From: Neocallimastix lanati (nom. inval.) | Lineage: Eukaryota; Neocallimastigomycota; Neocallimastigomycetes; Neocallimastigales; Neocallimastigaceae | Direction: 5' to 3' | DNA length: 52,261 nt | Assembly: GCA_016946835.1 (NCBI GenBank) | Contig: JACVTC010000277.1 | Coordinates: 12,501 to 64,761, forward strand | Part shown: piece by piece, positions 1 to 8,928 of the stretch | How positions within the stretch are numbered: the first letter of the stretch is position 1 | Layout: each line of letters opens with the position of its first letter | Notes under the pieces: generated by a model | Databases searched by the model: none | Told to the model about the DNA's origin: nothing | Seen by the model: only the letters and a program-made list of their open reading frames with translations | Translations under genes and position numbers: made by a program

Positions 1-359
1 AATAGTTTTATAATTATATTGTTTTTATATTTGCATCATCCCTTTGATAAAACAAAATAATAAATAAATTATTTTAAAAACAAATAAATTTTTATGAATC
101 CGTTTTTTTATTTTATTTTATTTTATTAATATAAATAAATTATTTTAAATAAAAGAATAAATCCCTTTGTATTAAAATGTAAATTAAAAGTGGACCTATA
201 ATATTTTGTTTTATTTTATAATATTTTGTTTTATTTTTTTAATAATAAAGAAATTTAGAGTATAAATATCTTTTGTTTTTTTTTAAAATATTTTTTCCGT
301 ATTAATGAGTATTCGTTTGCAATATTCATTATATCAAAATAAAATAAAATATATTTAAA
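1..359. other. AT-rich intergenic flank
   Basis: Almost pure A/T sequence with TTTTA-type runs (about 105-127 and 205-240). I see no reading frame, RNA gene or recognisable element. It resembles the spacers between host genes at the right end of the window. Confidence 0.6.
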
Positions 360-800
360 TAATTCGCCCAGAATTCAGGTTTTTTAACCTGTTTTCTGGA
401 ATGTCTTTAAACTCTTCCAGTTGACACTTTTGTTAGCTGGACTCTTTTTGATTTAAACTCCGGTTCTCACTTTTGATTACTGGAATGTAATCTCTCCGGT
501 TTCCTTTTGGAATGATTTTTTGGTTCCTTTTGGTTTTCAGGATTTCTGTTGTCTTGCTGAACTCTCCGGTTTACTCTTTGTTGGTTTGCTGGATTCTCTT
601 TCGGTTATTCTTCTGGTTACTTGATTGGTTGTTGGATTCTCGTTTGCTTATTCTCCAGGGTACTCCTTTGATTCAGAGTTCTTGTCTTTTAGTTCTCTTG
701 TCTATTCTTTGGGTTATTCTGGATTCTTTGGATCCCTTTTTTTGGTTCTCGGTTCTCCGACCTTACCTTCTTGGGATGTATTTTCTTTATTCTCTATGAT
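360..800. other. T/G/C-rich low-A island with degenerate repeats
   Basis: This block is strikingly richer in G and C than everything around it and is depleted of A on the plus strand, which is why two plus-strand frames stay open for 68-95 codons (512-831). The conceptual peptides are just Leu/Ser/Phe-rich and look non-genic. Short motifs recur imperfectly: ctggaatgt near 396 and 480, ctctccggttt near 493 and 565, and ggattctc near 592 and 635, suggesting a degenerate tandem repeat or part of a mobile element. No transposase or intact ORF is visible. The origin is unknown. Confidence 0.45.
368..399. repeat. Interrupted inverted repeat (hairpin)
   Basis: CCAGA and CAGGTT pair with AACCTG and TCTGG around a TTTT loop, giving an 11-bp stem interrupted by a 3-nt mismatch. 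It sits exactly where the AT-rich flank changes to the T/G/C-rich island, so it could mark an element end. It could also be a transcription-related hairpin or chance. Confidence 0.5.
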
Positions 801-1468
801 TGTTATAATAATTAACAATACTTTTAATTAATTATTATTTATTTAATAATTAATTATTTTATTATTATAATAATCTATTTAATAAACTTATGTATAATTG
901 TTATTATTTATATAATAACAATATTTTTTAATCAAAATTGTTTGATTATTATTTCTCATAATAATAATCTTCTATAAAATCATGTATTAATTATTATTAT
1001 TTTCATAATAATAATAATTTTCTATTTTAAAATGTATTATTTATTAACTCATGTATTAATTATTATTTCTCATAATAATTATAAACTCATGTATTAATTA
1101 TTATTTTTATAATAATATTAATTCTTAAAGATTGTATTAATTATTATTTTACAATAATAATTACTTAATATTTAAAGTTATTATTCGCTTGCTATAATTA
1201 TTATTATTTTCTTAATAATAATTCTCTAGAATAGTATAGAATTCTTTGTTACAAATAGAATAGTTTAAAAATCTTAGAATAGATTTTAATATCTAAAATA
1301 AAAATCTTATTTTCTATTATTATTTGTTTAAAATAATAATAGTCGCTAGAATAGTTTAATAATTAAACTTCTTGAAAATCAATAATGATTTTTCTTAAAT
1401 TATATATACATTAATAATGTATTAACTATTTTGATTAATTTTATTAAATAAAATTATAACGTTTAAAA
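801..1468. repeat. AT-only hairpin-rich degenerate repeats
   Basis: The phrase atgtattaattattatt followed by a complementary aataataat recurs several times between about 980 and 1160 with variable spacing (cat- or tgtattaattattatt units near 981, 1050, 1089 and 1132). Each unit can fold into a small stem-loop. No gene is visible. The block lies between the T/G/C-rich island and the telomere-like tract. Confidence 0.5.
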
Positions 1469-1483
1469 CCTAACCCTAACCCC
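1469..1483. repeat. Short telomere-like tract (CCCTAA)n
   Basis: The sequence reads CCTAACCCTAACCCC, about 2.3 units of the fungal/vertebrate-type telomere repeat, in the orientation expected at the left end of a chromosome whose body lies to the right. It abuts the viral 34-bp minisatellite without a spacer: base 1484 is already inside a repeat unit. The equivalent place upstream of copy B has no such tract. This suggests telomerase healing, or a viral end that carried telomere repeats, later fused to the DNA at 1-1468. The tract is short, so chance cannot be fully excluded. Confidence 0.6.
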
Positions 1484-1700
1484 TATATTATATTATAATA
1501 AATATATTATATTATTTTATATTATATTATAATAAATATATTATATTATTTTATATTATATTATAATAAATATATTATATTATTTTATATTATATTATAA
1601 TAAATATATTATATTATTTTATATTATATTATAATAAATATATTATATTATTTTATATTATATTATAATAAATATATTATATTATTTTATATTATATTAT
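1484..1700. repeat. 34-bp AT minisatellite, left end of copy A
   Basis: A 34-bp unit beginning aataaatatattatatta recurs at 1497, 1531, 1565, 1599, 1633 and 1667 with essentially perfect identity. The first unit is cut at 1484 where the telomere-like tract begins. The same array at the start of copy B has about 11 units, so this array is either truncated or shorter. The unit is A/T only and partly palindromic. Confidence 0.9.
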
Positions 1701-1846
1701 ATTTTATTGTTATATTACATTATTATTAAATAAATTTATATTATTATTATTAATAATTTAAATTATGTTATTACTAAAGTATATTTAAATGAAATTATAA
1801 CATTAAAATTGTCAAATTTTTACTATAAACATATATATATATATAT

Positions 1847-2698
1847 TTATAATCTTTTAGTACTACAATGAATTGAATTTGGTATAAAGTTTATATCTAC
1901 AAAGTAAGCTTTACATGTAAAATTGACCATTGGTATATTATTAACAATACGTTCATTAATAATAATATAATTTACTTTTATCAATGGATAAATATTTCCA
2001 TTAATATAACAAAACGTGTCTCTAGAAAGAAGATCTGCCATCTCATCCAAATAATCATCTCCACAATAAACATTAGTACCAATCTTTTTTTTGCCTTTAA
2101 ATGAATCTTTAAAGTAGCGAATATTAATATATTCGGTATTATTATTTCCTTTATTTATAATACCAGTAAAGATCCAATTTTGATTAAATGTTACATTATT
2201 CTTTTTTAACATGTAATAAATAGGAGAAGATTCATCGATATGTCTAATATAATCCGAAATTAGCATTTGCATACGAGAATCGATAAATCGAAGTCGTTCA
2301 ATAAATTTTTTCATTGGTTCAGTTTCGTTTTCGGAAATTCGATGAATAAAATTATCTTGTACAAAATTGTTTTTATTAAGATGGTAATGAGACATTGGAA
2401 TAGATAAAGAGGGTAAATCCGTTAACGTAATACCAGAACTAATTTTTAAAGGTCCTAAATTTACATTATTGGTATTATTGAAACATTTGATAACAAATCG
2501 AAACATACTATTATTTTTAGGTAAAGGTACAACTTCCTTAAAATTTATAGTAGATATCATTCTTTGAAATATCATATCTGTACTGCATGATGATGATAAG
2601 ATACGATTATAATAATCCATTCTTGAAGTACTAGATTTATTAGAAGAGTTTATCGACTTGACAAGTTGTTCCGAACTTTTAAAATTCTTTTTTTGCAT
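1847..2698 (-). CDS. 283-aa viral protein, possible ssDNA-binding protein
   Basis: Intact ORF at the left end of the element. I do not recognise it firmly. The N-terminus (about 1-30) is Ser/Asn/Lys-rich. The C-terminal third (about 170-275) alternates short beta-like hydrophobic strands with glycine turns (for example around GNIYPLIKVNYIII), compatible with an OB-fold. A replication-plus-transcription element like this would be expected to encode a single-stranded DNA-binding protein, as poxviruses (I3) and asfarviruses (CP312R) do at similar sizes. That is context-based inference. No signal peptide or membrane segment is seen. The start is preceded by a TAAAATG context typical of this element. 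An identical copy lies at 27836-28687. Confidence 0.4.
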   Translation of the reverse strand: MQKKNFKSSEQLVKSINSSNKSSTSRMDYYNRILSSSCSTDMIFQRMISTINFKEVVPLPKNNSMFRFVIKCFNNTNNVNLGPLKISSGITLTDLPSLSIPMSHYHLNKNNFVQDNFIHRISENETEPMKKFIERLRFIDSRMQMLISDYIRHIDESSPIYYMLKKNNVTFNQNWIFTGIINKGNNNTEYINIRYFKDSFKGKKKIGTNVYCGDDYLDEMADLLSRDTFCYINGNIYPLIKVNYIIINERIVNNIPMVNFTCKAYFVDINFIPNSIHCSTKRL

Positions 2699-3288
2699 TT
2701 TAAATTTTAATACTTTTTAATACATTAATTATTGTATTTAAAAATTTCAATTAAATTTATATACGTTAATGAGTAATTTACTACTTAATTTATAATTTAA
2801 TTTTTCATTTTAAACAAATTAGGATATTGTTAAAATATATTATTTATATCAATTTTTTTTTTTTTTTTTTTTTGTATAAGCCCCTAATCACTATAAACTA
2901 TTAATTTTATTATTATATTTTATTATTTTTAAAAAAAAATTTAAATATTTACAAATTAATATTATAATATACATAATTTCTTATATTAAATTCATTTCAT
3001 TTCATATAAAAGAATATTTATAATTAATTAGTAATATTATAATATTGTATAATAATTTCAAAAAAAAAAAATTTTTGTAAAAATTAAAATTATTCATATT
3101 TTTTTTTTAAACCAAAATTATAATTTTAATACTTTATAAAAGTTAAATTGAACATAAAATTCCATATTTTTAATTGGATATATATATAATGAATTATTTA
3201 AATAATATAATATTTTTATTAAATATTTAAAATTAATAAATAATTTAAATCTAAATATTATTAAAAAATTATAAATTAAATAAAGGTT
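2699..3288. other. AT-rich intergenic with 21-T run
   Basis: Spacer between two minus-strand genes. It holds a run of 21 T (2853-2873; 22 T in copy B) followed by taagcccctaatc. The single ccctaa there is too short to call telomeric. No ORF or RNA is seen. Confidence 0.5.
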
Positions 3289-3540
3289 TTAAATAACTCT
3301 TTTACAGTTTGAACAATAATATACTATAGTGGCCTCTTCATCACATCTACGAATTTGTAAACGTCTCAACTCAATATATTTATTATTATTACATCTTTTA
3401 CAACATATAGAATTTTTTTTTATTTTCTTTTTTTCATCATCTAATACTGGTAATTTATTTTTCTCTCTTAATCTATCTTCACTAAATAAGGACGATTCTT
3501 TAAAAAATTTATCCAATGCTTTCATCGAAATATTATCCAT
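3289..3540 (-). CDS. Small TFIIS-like zinc-ribbon protein (transcription elongation/RNAP subunit)
   Basis: An 83-aa ORF whose C-terminal half is a zinc ribbon: a CxxC-type pair at C46/C47-C50 and a second pair C76-C79, flanking a hairpin with Q62, R64 and acidic D67-E68-E69. In TFIIS and its viral relatives (poxvirus RPO30, asfarvirus TFIIS-like) the Q-x-R and D-E residues of this ribbon reach the RNA polymerase active site to stimulate transcript cleavage. The family's usual N-terminal domains are absent: the first 40 residues are only charged helix. The gene sits beside RNA polymerase subunit genes, which fits a cleavage factor or an RPB9-like role. RPB9/RPC11-type ribbons remain an alternative. 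An identical copy lies at 29279-29530. Confidence 0.65.
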   Translation of the reverse strand: MDNISMKALDKFFKESSLFSEDRLREKNKLPVLDDEKKKIKKNSICCKRCNNNKYIELRRLQIRRCDEEATIVYYCSNCKRVI

Positions 3541-3901
3541 ATTATATTAATTTTTTAATTATTAATCTTTAATCTATTTAAATTAATTTATTTATTTTTA
3601 TTTATTTATTTTTATTTATTTATTTATTTATTTATTTAATTTATTAATTTACTTTCTATTATTTATTTATTATATCCATTTAAAGTTTTTAAAAAGAATA
3701 TTTCCTAATTTTTTTTTTCCAAAATTTAGTTATAAATTTGATTTAGATTTTAACAAAATTTTAAAATTTTTAAAATTCATTTTAGAAAAAAAAAAATATT
3801 ATAAAAATTTTTCTAAAATATTTGTAGTACTTAAAAAAATAAAAATAGCTTTGTCAAATCTAATAATGAAATAAAAAAAAATCAAAAATAATAAAATTAA
3901 A

Positions 3902-3941
<40 letters not shown>

Positions 3942-4101
3942 ATAATAATAATAATTATATATCAATTAAAATATAATAATTCATAATTGATTTTTAAAAT
4001 GATAAAAAATTTACTCTAGGTACGATTTAAAGTAATAACAAGAAATATTATTATCTTTTTTATAGGTAAAAATTATATTTTTATATTAAGTATAAAAAAC
4101 T
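3541..4101. other. Divergent intergenic region with poly(A) tract
   Basis: Region between the minus-strand zinc-ribbon gene and the plus-strand 736-aa gene, so it must hold both promoters. It contains TTTA tandem repeats (about 3585-3640), an uninterrupted run of 37 A at 3903-3939 followed by (aat)n, and a mixed-composition patch (4010-4075) just before the 736-aa start. No defined promoter motif can be assigned. Confidence 0.5.
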
Positions 4102-6312
4102 ATGAATGTTATAAATCTTATCCGTAGTATTTTAGTAAATTATCATTCAGTTCCTCTACAATTGGAAATACATATAAATGGTAAAATTTATTCTTTTTTC
4201 GAGGGTATAAATATCATTGATTGTAATCAGTTATCAAAAGATAGATATATCGTTAAATATAACGATAATAAAGATACAGATATTAGTAATATTGATTATC
4301 AGCACAAAATAATGTTTATGTTAATTGATAGATTAGAAAGTATTGTTAACAATAAACATATAAAACATAAATATTACTTGAATGATACAACTAAAACTTT
4401 GTTTTATGTCTCTATTGATATTCCAATTCAACGCTTTAAAATAGTTTATGAGGAGTTGATAAAATTATATTTATCAGAAACTGCACAATATATTATTTGT
4501 AATATAGAAAGTATAACTTACTTACACTATTATAATGATTATTTCAATAAAACATATCTTTATGAACAAGTACTAATGAATGATGATAATTCAATTTCAA
4601 AAAGTATTGAAAGTAATGAAAATTATATCCTTATAAAATTATGCCATGATAATATATTGATAACTGAAAGTAAAATAACTTTTACCGTAAAAGAGTCGTA
4701 TGATATCGTTTTGAAAATTTTACCTTTCTTTAATATTTCTCCTGATGATGTTTTTATTGAATGTGATCCCTTAAAAGTAACGTTTAACTACCCTATCAGT
4801 ATAAATTTTCAATTATTTGATATGATGCTTCTCAAATACAATCTATTCTTCAATATATATACGAATGAAAGTATTAATGTAATGTCTTTAGCTGAAAAGG
4901 TAATTTATACTCTTGATATATATAAAACATCTTTCGTTATGAATTTATATAATAAATGGAAAACTTTTAATGAAACTATCCAATTTCAAGAGGTACAATG
5001 GTATATGTATTCAACGATCAAAATAATAGTCAAATATTTATATTTTCTTTATATCGATTTTCACAATGAGGTCATGATCGGAAGCGATCTCCACTTTAAC
5101 ATTCCAATAAAGATAAATTATAATAAATTATTTGGTAATTATTATACTCGATATTTCAACAATAAAGACAAAGTTTTACCGGTTATTGCTGACAAAGAGT
5201 ACTGCGATAGAAATAGCATACGATATGTCCAGTGGAAAGAGAATTATTATATGGCTCCTTTAAATTCTGGATATACTATTAATCTAACTACAAATAAAAC
5301 TTTTAATAAAGAAGGGAAAGTACCCAAATGTGTTAAAGTAATTCGAAATGCTAGCAATAAAAAGAACGTAGAATATTCTAACCTTTCTTCTCATCTTGAT
5401 GAAAATAGTAAAGGTATCTTGCCTCGAACATTATTTGTGCCATATGGATTTGAACTATCAATGTTATATAGAGTCCATTTTGATATTGTTGACTCGCTAA
5501 TTGAATTCAAAAGGTGTCCTAAATGTCATTCCTATATTGGAATTCCCTCGAAAGAGAATTTTATAAATTCAGTGAAGAATAGGATTAATAATTCAAGATA
5601 TTTTGAAAATGAAAACATAGACGCCAAGAAAATAAATATTTTAGCCTTTTCCGTTGATGATAATTCAGAGGTTTATCCTTATGCCGTTTCTAATTATTTG
5701 TATAATTATAATTCTTCTTTTTCTTTCCTTGTCATCATGCTCAATACTACTAAATTATATACAGTATCAAATTACAGATATGAATTTATTATTTCCTCAT
5801 CATCTAAATTATTTTATAAGGACGATCCTTTAGTCAAAGCAATATTTTCCTTATATTCTAAAAATAACATATCAATTATCGATAATAACGATTTACAAAA
5901 TGGTGTTAAACAATTCGTACAGGAAGATGACCACGTTATTCTTATCGCTGAGGAACGCATAGAAAAAACAAATTGCTATTTGTGGTATTCGTTTTATTCA
6001 AATATAATTCCTGAAGTATCTATCATCTCTTCAAGTCAATTGGAATCTTTATTACCAGAATTATCTGATTTGTATGACCATGTTAAAGATATAAGTGCAT
6101 ATCATTACTATAGTACATCAAAAGATAATGAAGAAAACAATAATATAATTGTATATGGTGTATGGTCAAATAATAAATATTATCCATGCAAAGCAAAATT
6201 TATTCCTTTTAAACCTGGGATGAAAAATAAACCATATTTATTATTAAATAGAAATATTGATGGTTCAATAATTATACAAAATAAAAATAATTCTGACTAT
6301 ATGATATATTAA
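4102..6312 (+). CDS. 736-aa viral protein, possibly early transcription factor large subunit-like
   Basis: Long intact ORF with no helicase, nucleotide-binding or polymerase motif that I can see. A single CxxC pair (C472/C475, in a K-R-C-P-K-C-H context) stands after a segment with conserved-looking R-T-L-F-V-P-Y-G-F. The rest is mixed alpha/beta without low-complexity expansion, which is unusual for this element and suggests constraint. The size and the position directly upstream of the RPB1 fragment, among transcription genes, make a poxvirus A7/asfarvirus G1340L-type initiation-factor subunit a reasonable guess, but I could not match a motif. It is not the missing RPB1 N-terminal half: the catalytic NADFDGD motif is absent. 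An identical copy lies at 30092-32302. Confidence 0.35.
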   Translation: MNVINLIRSILVNYHSVPLQLEIHINGKIYSFFEGINIIDCNQLSKDRYIVKYNDNKDTDISNIDYQHKIMFMLIDRLESIVNNKHIKHKYYLNDTTKTLFYVSIDIPIQRFKIVYEELIKLYLSETAQYIICNIESITYLHYYNDYFNKTYLYEQVLMNDDNSISKSIESNENYILIKLCHDNILITESKITFTVKESYDIVLKILPFFNISPDDVFIECDPLKVTFNYPISINFQLFDMMLLKYNLFFNIYTNESINVMSLAEKVIYTLDIYKTSFVMNLYNKWKTFNETIQFQEVQWYMYSTIKIIVKYLYFLYIDFHNEVMIGSDLHFNIPIKINYNKLFGNYYTRYFNNKDKVLPVIADKEYCDRNSIRYVQWKENYYMAPLNSGYTINLTTNKTFNKEGKVPKCVKVIRNASNKKNVEYSNLSSHLDENSKGILPRTLFVPYGFELSMLYRVHFDIVDSLIEFKRCPKCHSYIGIPSKENFINSVKNRINNSRYFENENIDAKKINILAFSVDDNSEVYPYAVSNYLYNYNSSFSFLVIMLNTTKLYTVSNYRYEFIISSSSKLFYKDDPLVKAIFSLYSKNNISIIDNNDLQNGVKQFVQEDDHVILIAEERIEKTNCYLWYSFYSNIIPEVSIISSSQLESLLPELSDLYDHVKDISAYHYYSTSKDNEENNNIIVYGVWSNNKYYPCKAKFIPFKPGMKNKPYLLLNRNIDGSIIIQNKNNSDYMIY

Positions 6313-6764
6313 GTTTCGTTTTTGTTCAGAAACATCCTCATTATTTATAGATTATTATTGTTTAAATTTATATATTTATATATAATTTATATATATATAT
6401 TTTTTTTTTATTTATATATTTAAAAATTATGTTTTATATATTGATTTTTTATTATTTATATATTTAAAAATTTATGGTGTATATATATGTATATTTAGTT
6501 TATATTTTTTAAAACAAAAAAAAAAAAAAAAAAAAATATTTCATCAAATCAACTAATTTTATTGATTTCTTTAATCCATGTAATGAATTAAATTTATTTA
6601 TTGTTTTCTTTATTTTAATTTTAACATAATAATTTAATTATATACAAAAAAAAAAATTTATTATATAGATGAAAAAATTTTATTTACATTTATATTTCTT
6701 AAATAAAATGATAATAATATATTCGTTTTCATAAACCAAAATTAATAAAATTATTTAAAAATAA
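6313..6764. other. AT-rich intergenic
   Basis: Spacer between two plus-strand genes with TATA/ATAT tracts and an A run of about 22 (6516-6537). No trace of an RPB1 N-terminal reading frame is present here, so the downstream RPB1 ORF is not just a broken end of a longer gene in this place. Confidence 0.5.
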
Positions 6765-8267
6765 ATGACTAAAGAAAATTTTTCTGAATCAGACATTAAT
6801 TATATTTGTAATAAAATATCTAATCCATTTTCTAATGAGATTATTCATTTTCAAGTATACATTAAAAATTTACTTCAAAAAATTAGAAAATTTCTTGAAC
6901 AAAAAAGGAAATCGCCAAATTTTAAACCCGATGAATTTGTTAAAATAGTTATAAATCATATTAATTCACATAAAGTGGCAGCAAATACTCATGTTGGAAT
7001 TCTAGCGGCTCAGTCAATTGGAGAACCGGTCACTCAATCAGCTTTGAGTTATTTTCATAAACTTGCAGGCGATGATACAATTAATGGTTTGAAAGAGTTA
7101 TATAATATAACTCATAATAAAACAGAGTTAAGTGTAGTTGAATTTTATTTAAAACCAGACGATTATGATGAAGATTCAAAAGAAAGAATTTTAAATAGTT
7201 TTAAATATATAAATTTAAAAGATATTGTATTAGATGTGGTTTATAACGGTTTTAATTTACGTTTTTATCTTTATTCCCATAGTGTTTTTGCCCATAGACT
7301 TCATCCTCTCATCATACACCAAACTATCAAACAATATTTAAAAGTTTCTAAAAACATTCTTGGAAAGTGGGATTCTTCATTTAATCTTGAGAATCTTTAT
7401 ATTGAATTTAAAAGCCCAGCTTCAAAAATATTAGACTGGTTAGATAGTAATGGTATAGAATATGTTGTTGAAGAAGATATATTATGTATTTATAAAGTAA
7501 AAGAAAATTATCCTAATAACGTAATAAACTTGGAAAGTGATGATGACTACAATGATAAATATGTTTTAAGTGATAACGAACAAAATAAAAATGAATGGCA
7601 ATATGAAGAAAACTTTCATACCCAAAATAAAAATGATGAAGAACGTCATATCGAAATTAAAAATGAATCAAATATTACTAACGATAGCTTATTAGATTAT
7701 TTTAAAATAAATAATTTAAAGTTTGAAGAAAAAGAAAATTACTATATACTTGATAGTAATTATGTTAAAATAAAAGATGAAAAAATTATCAAATTACTAA
7801 GTGATATTTCTTTAACAGGAACTAAAGGAGTAAAAACTGTCTCTTCTAAAATGCTTGGAGAAGAAGAATTTTACGTGGAAGTCGTCGGAAGAAATCTTGA
7901 CCCTCTTTTCGAAAATCAATATATTGATCTTGATCGTTCTCGTTATACCGTTTATGGTACTTCAAAATATGTTGATCATAACACTCGAAAACAAAATATT
8001 CTAGAGCAATTAAAACGAATTACTAATATCGATAAATCGTACTACAATAATCAACATATTGAATTACTTACTAACTTCATGTGTCGGAATAATACCATCG
8101 TACCAATGTCACGTTTCGGAATGAAAAATGATGATTACTCATTTATTTCAAAATTGTCCTTTGAAGATCCTTATAGCGTTTTAGAAAATATTTTATACGG
8201 CGTTAAAGATAGTTTATCTTCCGTATCAGCAAAAATTATTACTGGAATATACAATGATAAAATTTAA
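6765..8267 (+). CDS. DNA-directed RNA polymerase RPB1, C-terminal (A''-like) half
   Basis: 500-aa ORF matching only the C-terminal part of the largest RNA polymerase subunit. Residues 78-99 carry the VGILAAQSIGEP core and the trigger-loop region with the conserved F-H pair, followed by a GLKELYNI segment corresponding to the RLKEI motif. The end (about 345-490) matches the RPB1 cleft and jaw region, including R-F-G and the SFEDP segment. An acidic/Asn-rich insertion lies at about 258-305. The clamp, zinc-binding and NADFDGD catalytic parts are absent here and elsewhere in the window. The ORF begins close to where archaeal RNA polymerases split A' from A'', so it may be a genuine separate subunit whose partner lies elsewhere. 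An identical copy lies at 32755-34257. Confidence 0.92.
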   Translation: MTKENFSESDINYICNKISNPFSNEIIHFQVYIKNLLQKIRKFLEQKRKSPNFKPDEFVKIVINHINSHKVAANTHVGILAAQSIGEPVTQSALSYFHKLAGDDTINGLKELYNITHNKTELSVVEFYLKPDDYDEDSKERILNSFKYINLKDIVLDVVYNGFNLRFYLYSHSVFAHRLHPLIIHQTIKQYLKVSKNILGKWDSSFNLENLYIEFKSPASKILDWLDSNGIEYVVEEDILCIYKVKENYPNNVINLESDDDYNDKYVLSDNEQNKNEWQYEENFHTQNKNDEERHIEIKNESNITNDSLLDYFKINNLKFEEKENYYILDSNYVKIKDEKIIKLLSDISLTGTKGVKTVSSKMLGEEEFYVEVVGRNLDPLFENQYIDLDRSRYTVYGTSKYVDHNTRKQNILEQLKRITNIDKSYYNNQHIELLTNFMCRNNTIVPMSRFGMKNDDYSFISKLSFEDPYSVLENILYGVKDSLSSVSAKIITGIYNDKI

Positions 8268-8928
8268 ATAATTATTCCTTATAAAGGATATTATTATAAT
8301 ATTATTATTAACAAATGTTATTTTCAAAAAAATGAATAATTTATAATGTAAACATTTTTATATTAATATCTATATATTTAATTTTAAAGTTATATATATT
8401 TTATTTTTTTAAAAAATATATATACAAATATATGTACTACTTTACATATATTATTTAATATTATGATATATAAATTTTAGTTACATTATATATAAAAAAA
8501 TTTAAAATATATTTTTAAAAAAATATACTAAATTAAAACAAGAAATATTAATTAGAGTAGATTAAATACATTAATATATATTGTGTAAATTAAAGTAATA
8601 ATAATAAACTATAATAAAAATTTAATAATAATAGGACTAATGAAATTACAAAAATATAATAGTGCTGACAATGTCCTTTTTTTTTTTTTTTAAAACATTT
8701 TATGTAAAATATAAAATTTGTACTATATGAAAAAATAAAATTAAATAAAAGTAATATAAATAAATTCATGAAAAATAAAACATTATACTTGTACCTTTTA
8801 TTTTAATTTTTATTATACACTTTGCTTTTATCTTATTTTATACAATTAATTGTAATTATCATTAAAAGTTTTATAAAAAATAACTCAGTATGAATAAAAA
8901 TTTTATACTTATATTTATATTAAAATTT
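8268..8928. other. AT-rich intergenic (convergent gene ends)
   Basis: Lies between the 3' ends of the RPB1 fragment (+) and DNA polymerase (-). The only structure noticed is ATAT tracts and T/A runs, with ccttataaaggat just after the RPB1 stop as a small palindrome. No ORF or RNA gene is seen. Confidence 0.5.

Noticed and set aside
2878-2890. Second telomere-like motif (cccctaa)
   Set aside because: A single unit present in both viral copies inside an intergenic region; not a repeat.
6755-6770. Poxvirus-like late promoter TAAATG at the RPB1-C start
   Set aside because: It occurs here but not before most other genes of the element, and AT-rich sequence makes it likely by chance.
4037-8550. 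Shared 14-mer aacaagaaatatta at 4037 and 8537 as a promoter element
   Set aside because: The first lies 52 bp before a start codon, but the second lies downstream of one gene and at the 3' side of another, so a promoter role is unsupported in such AT-rich DNA.
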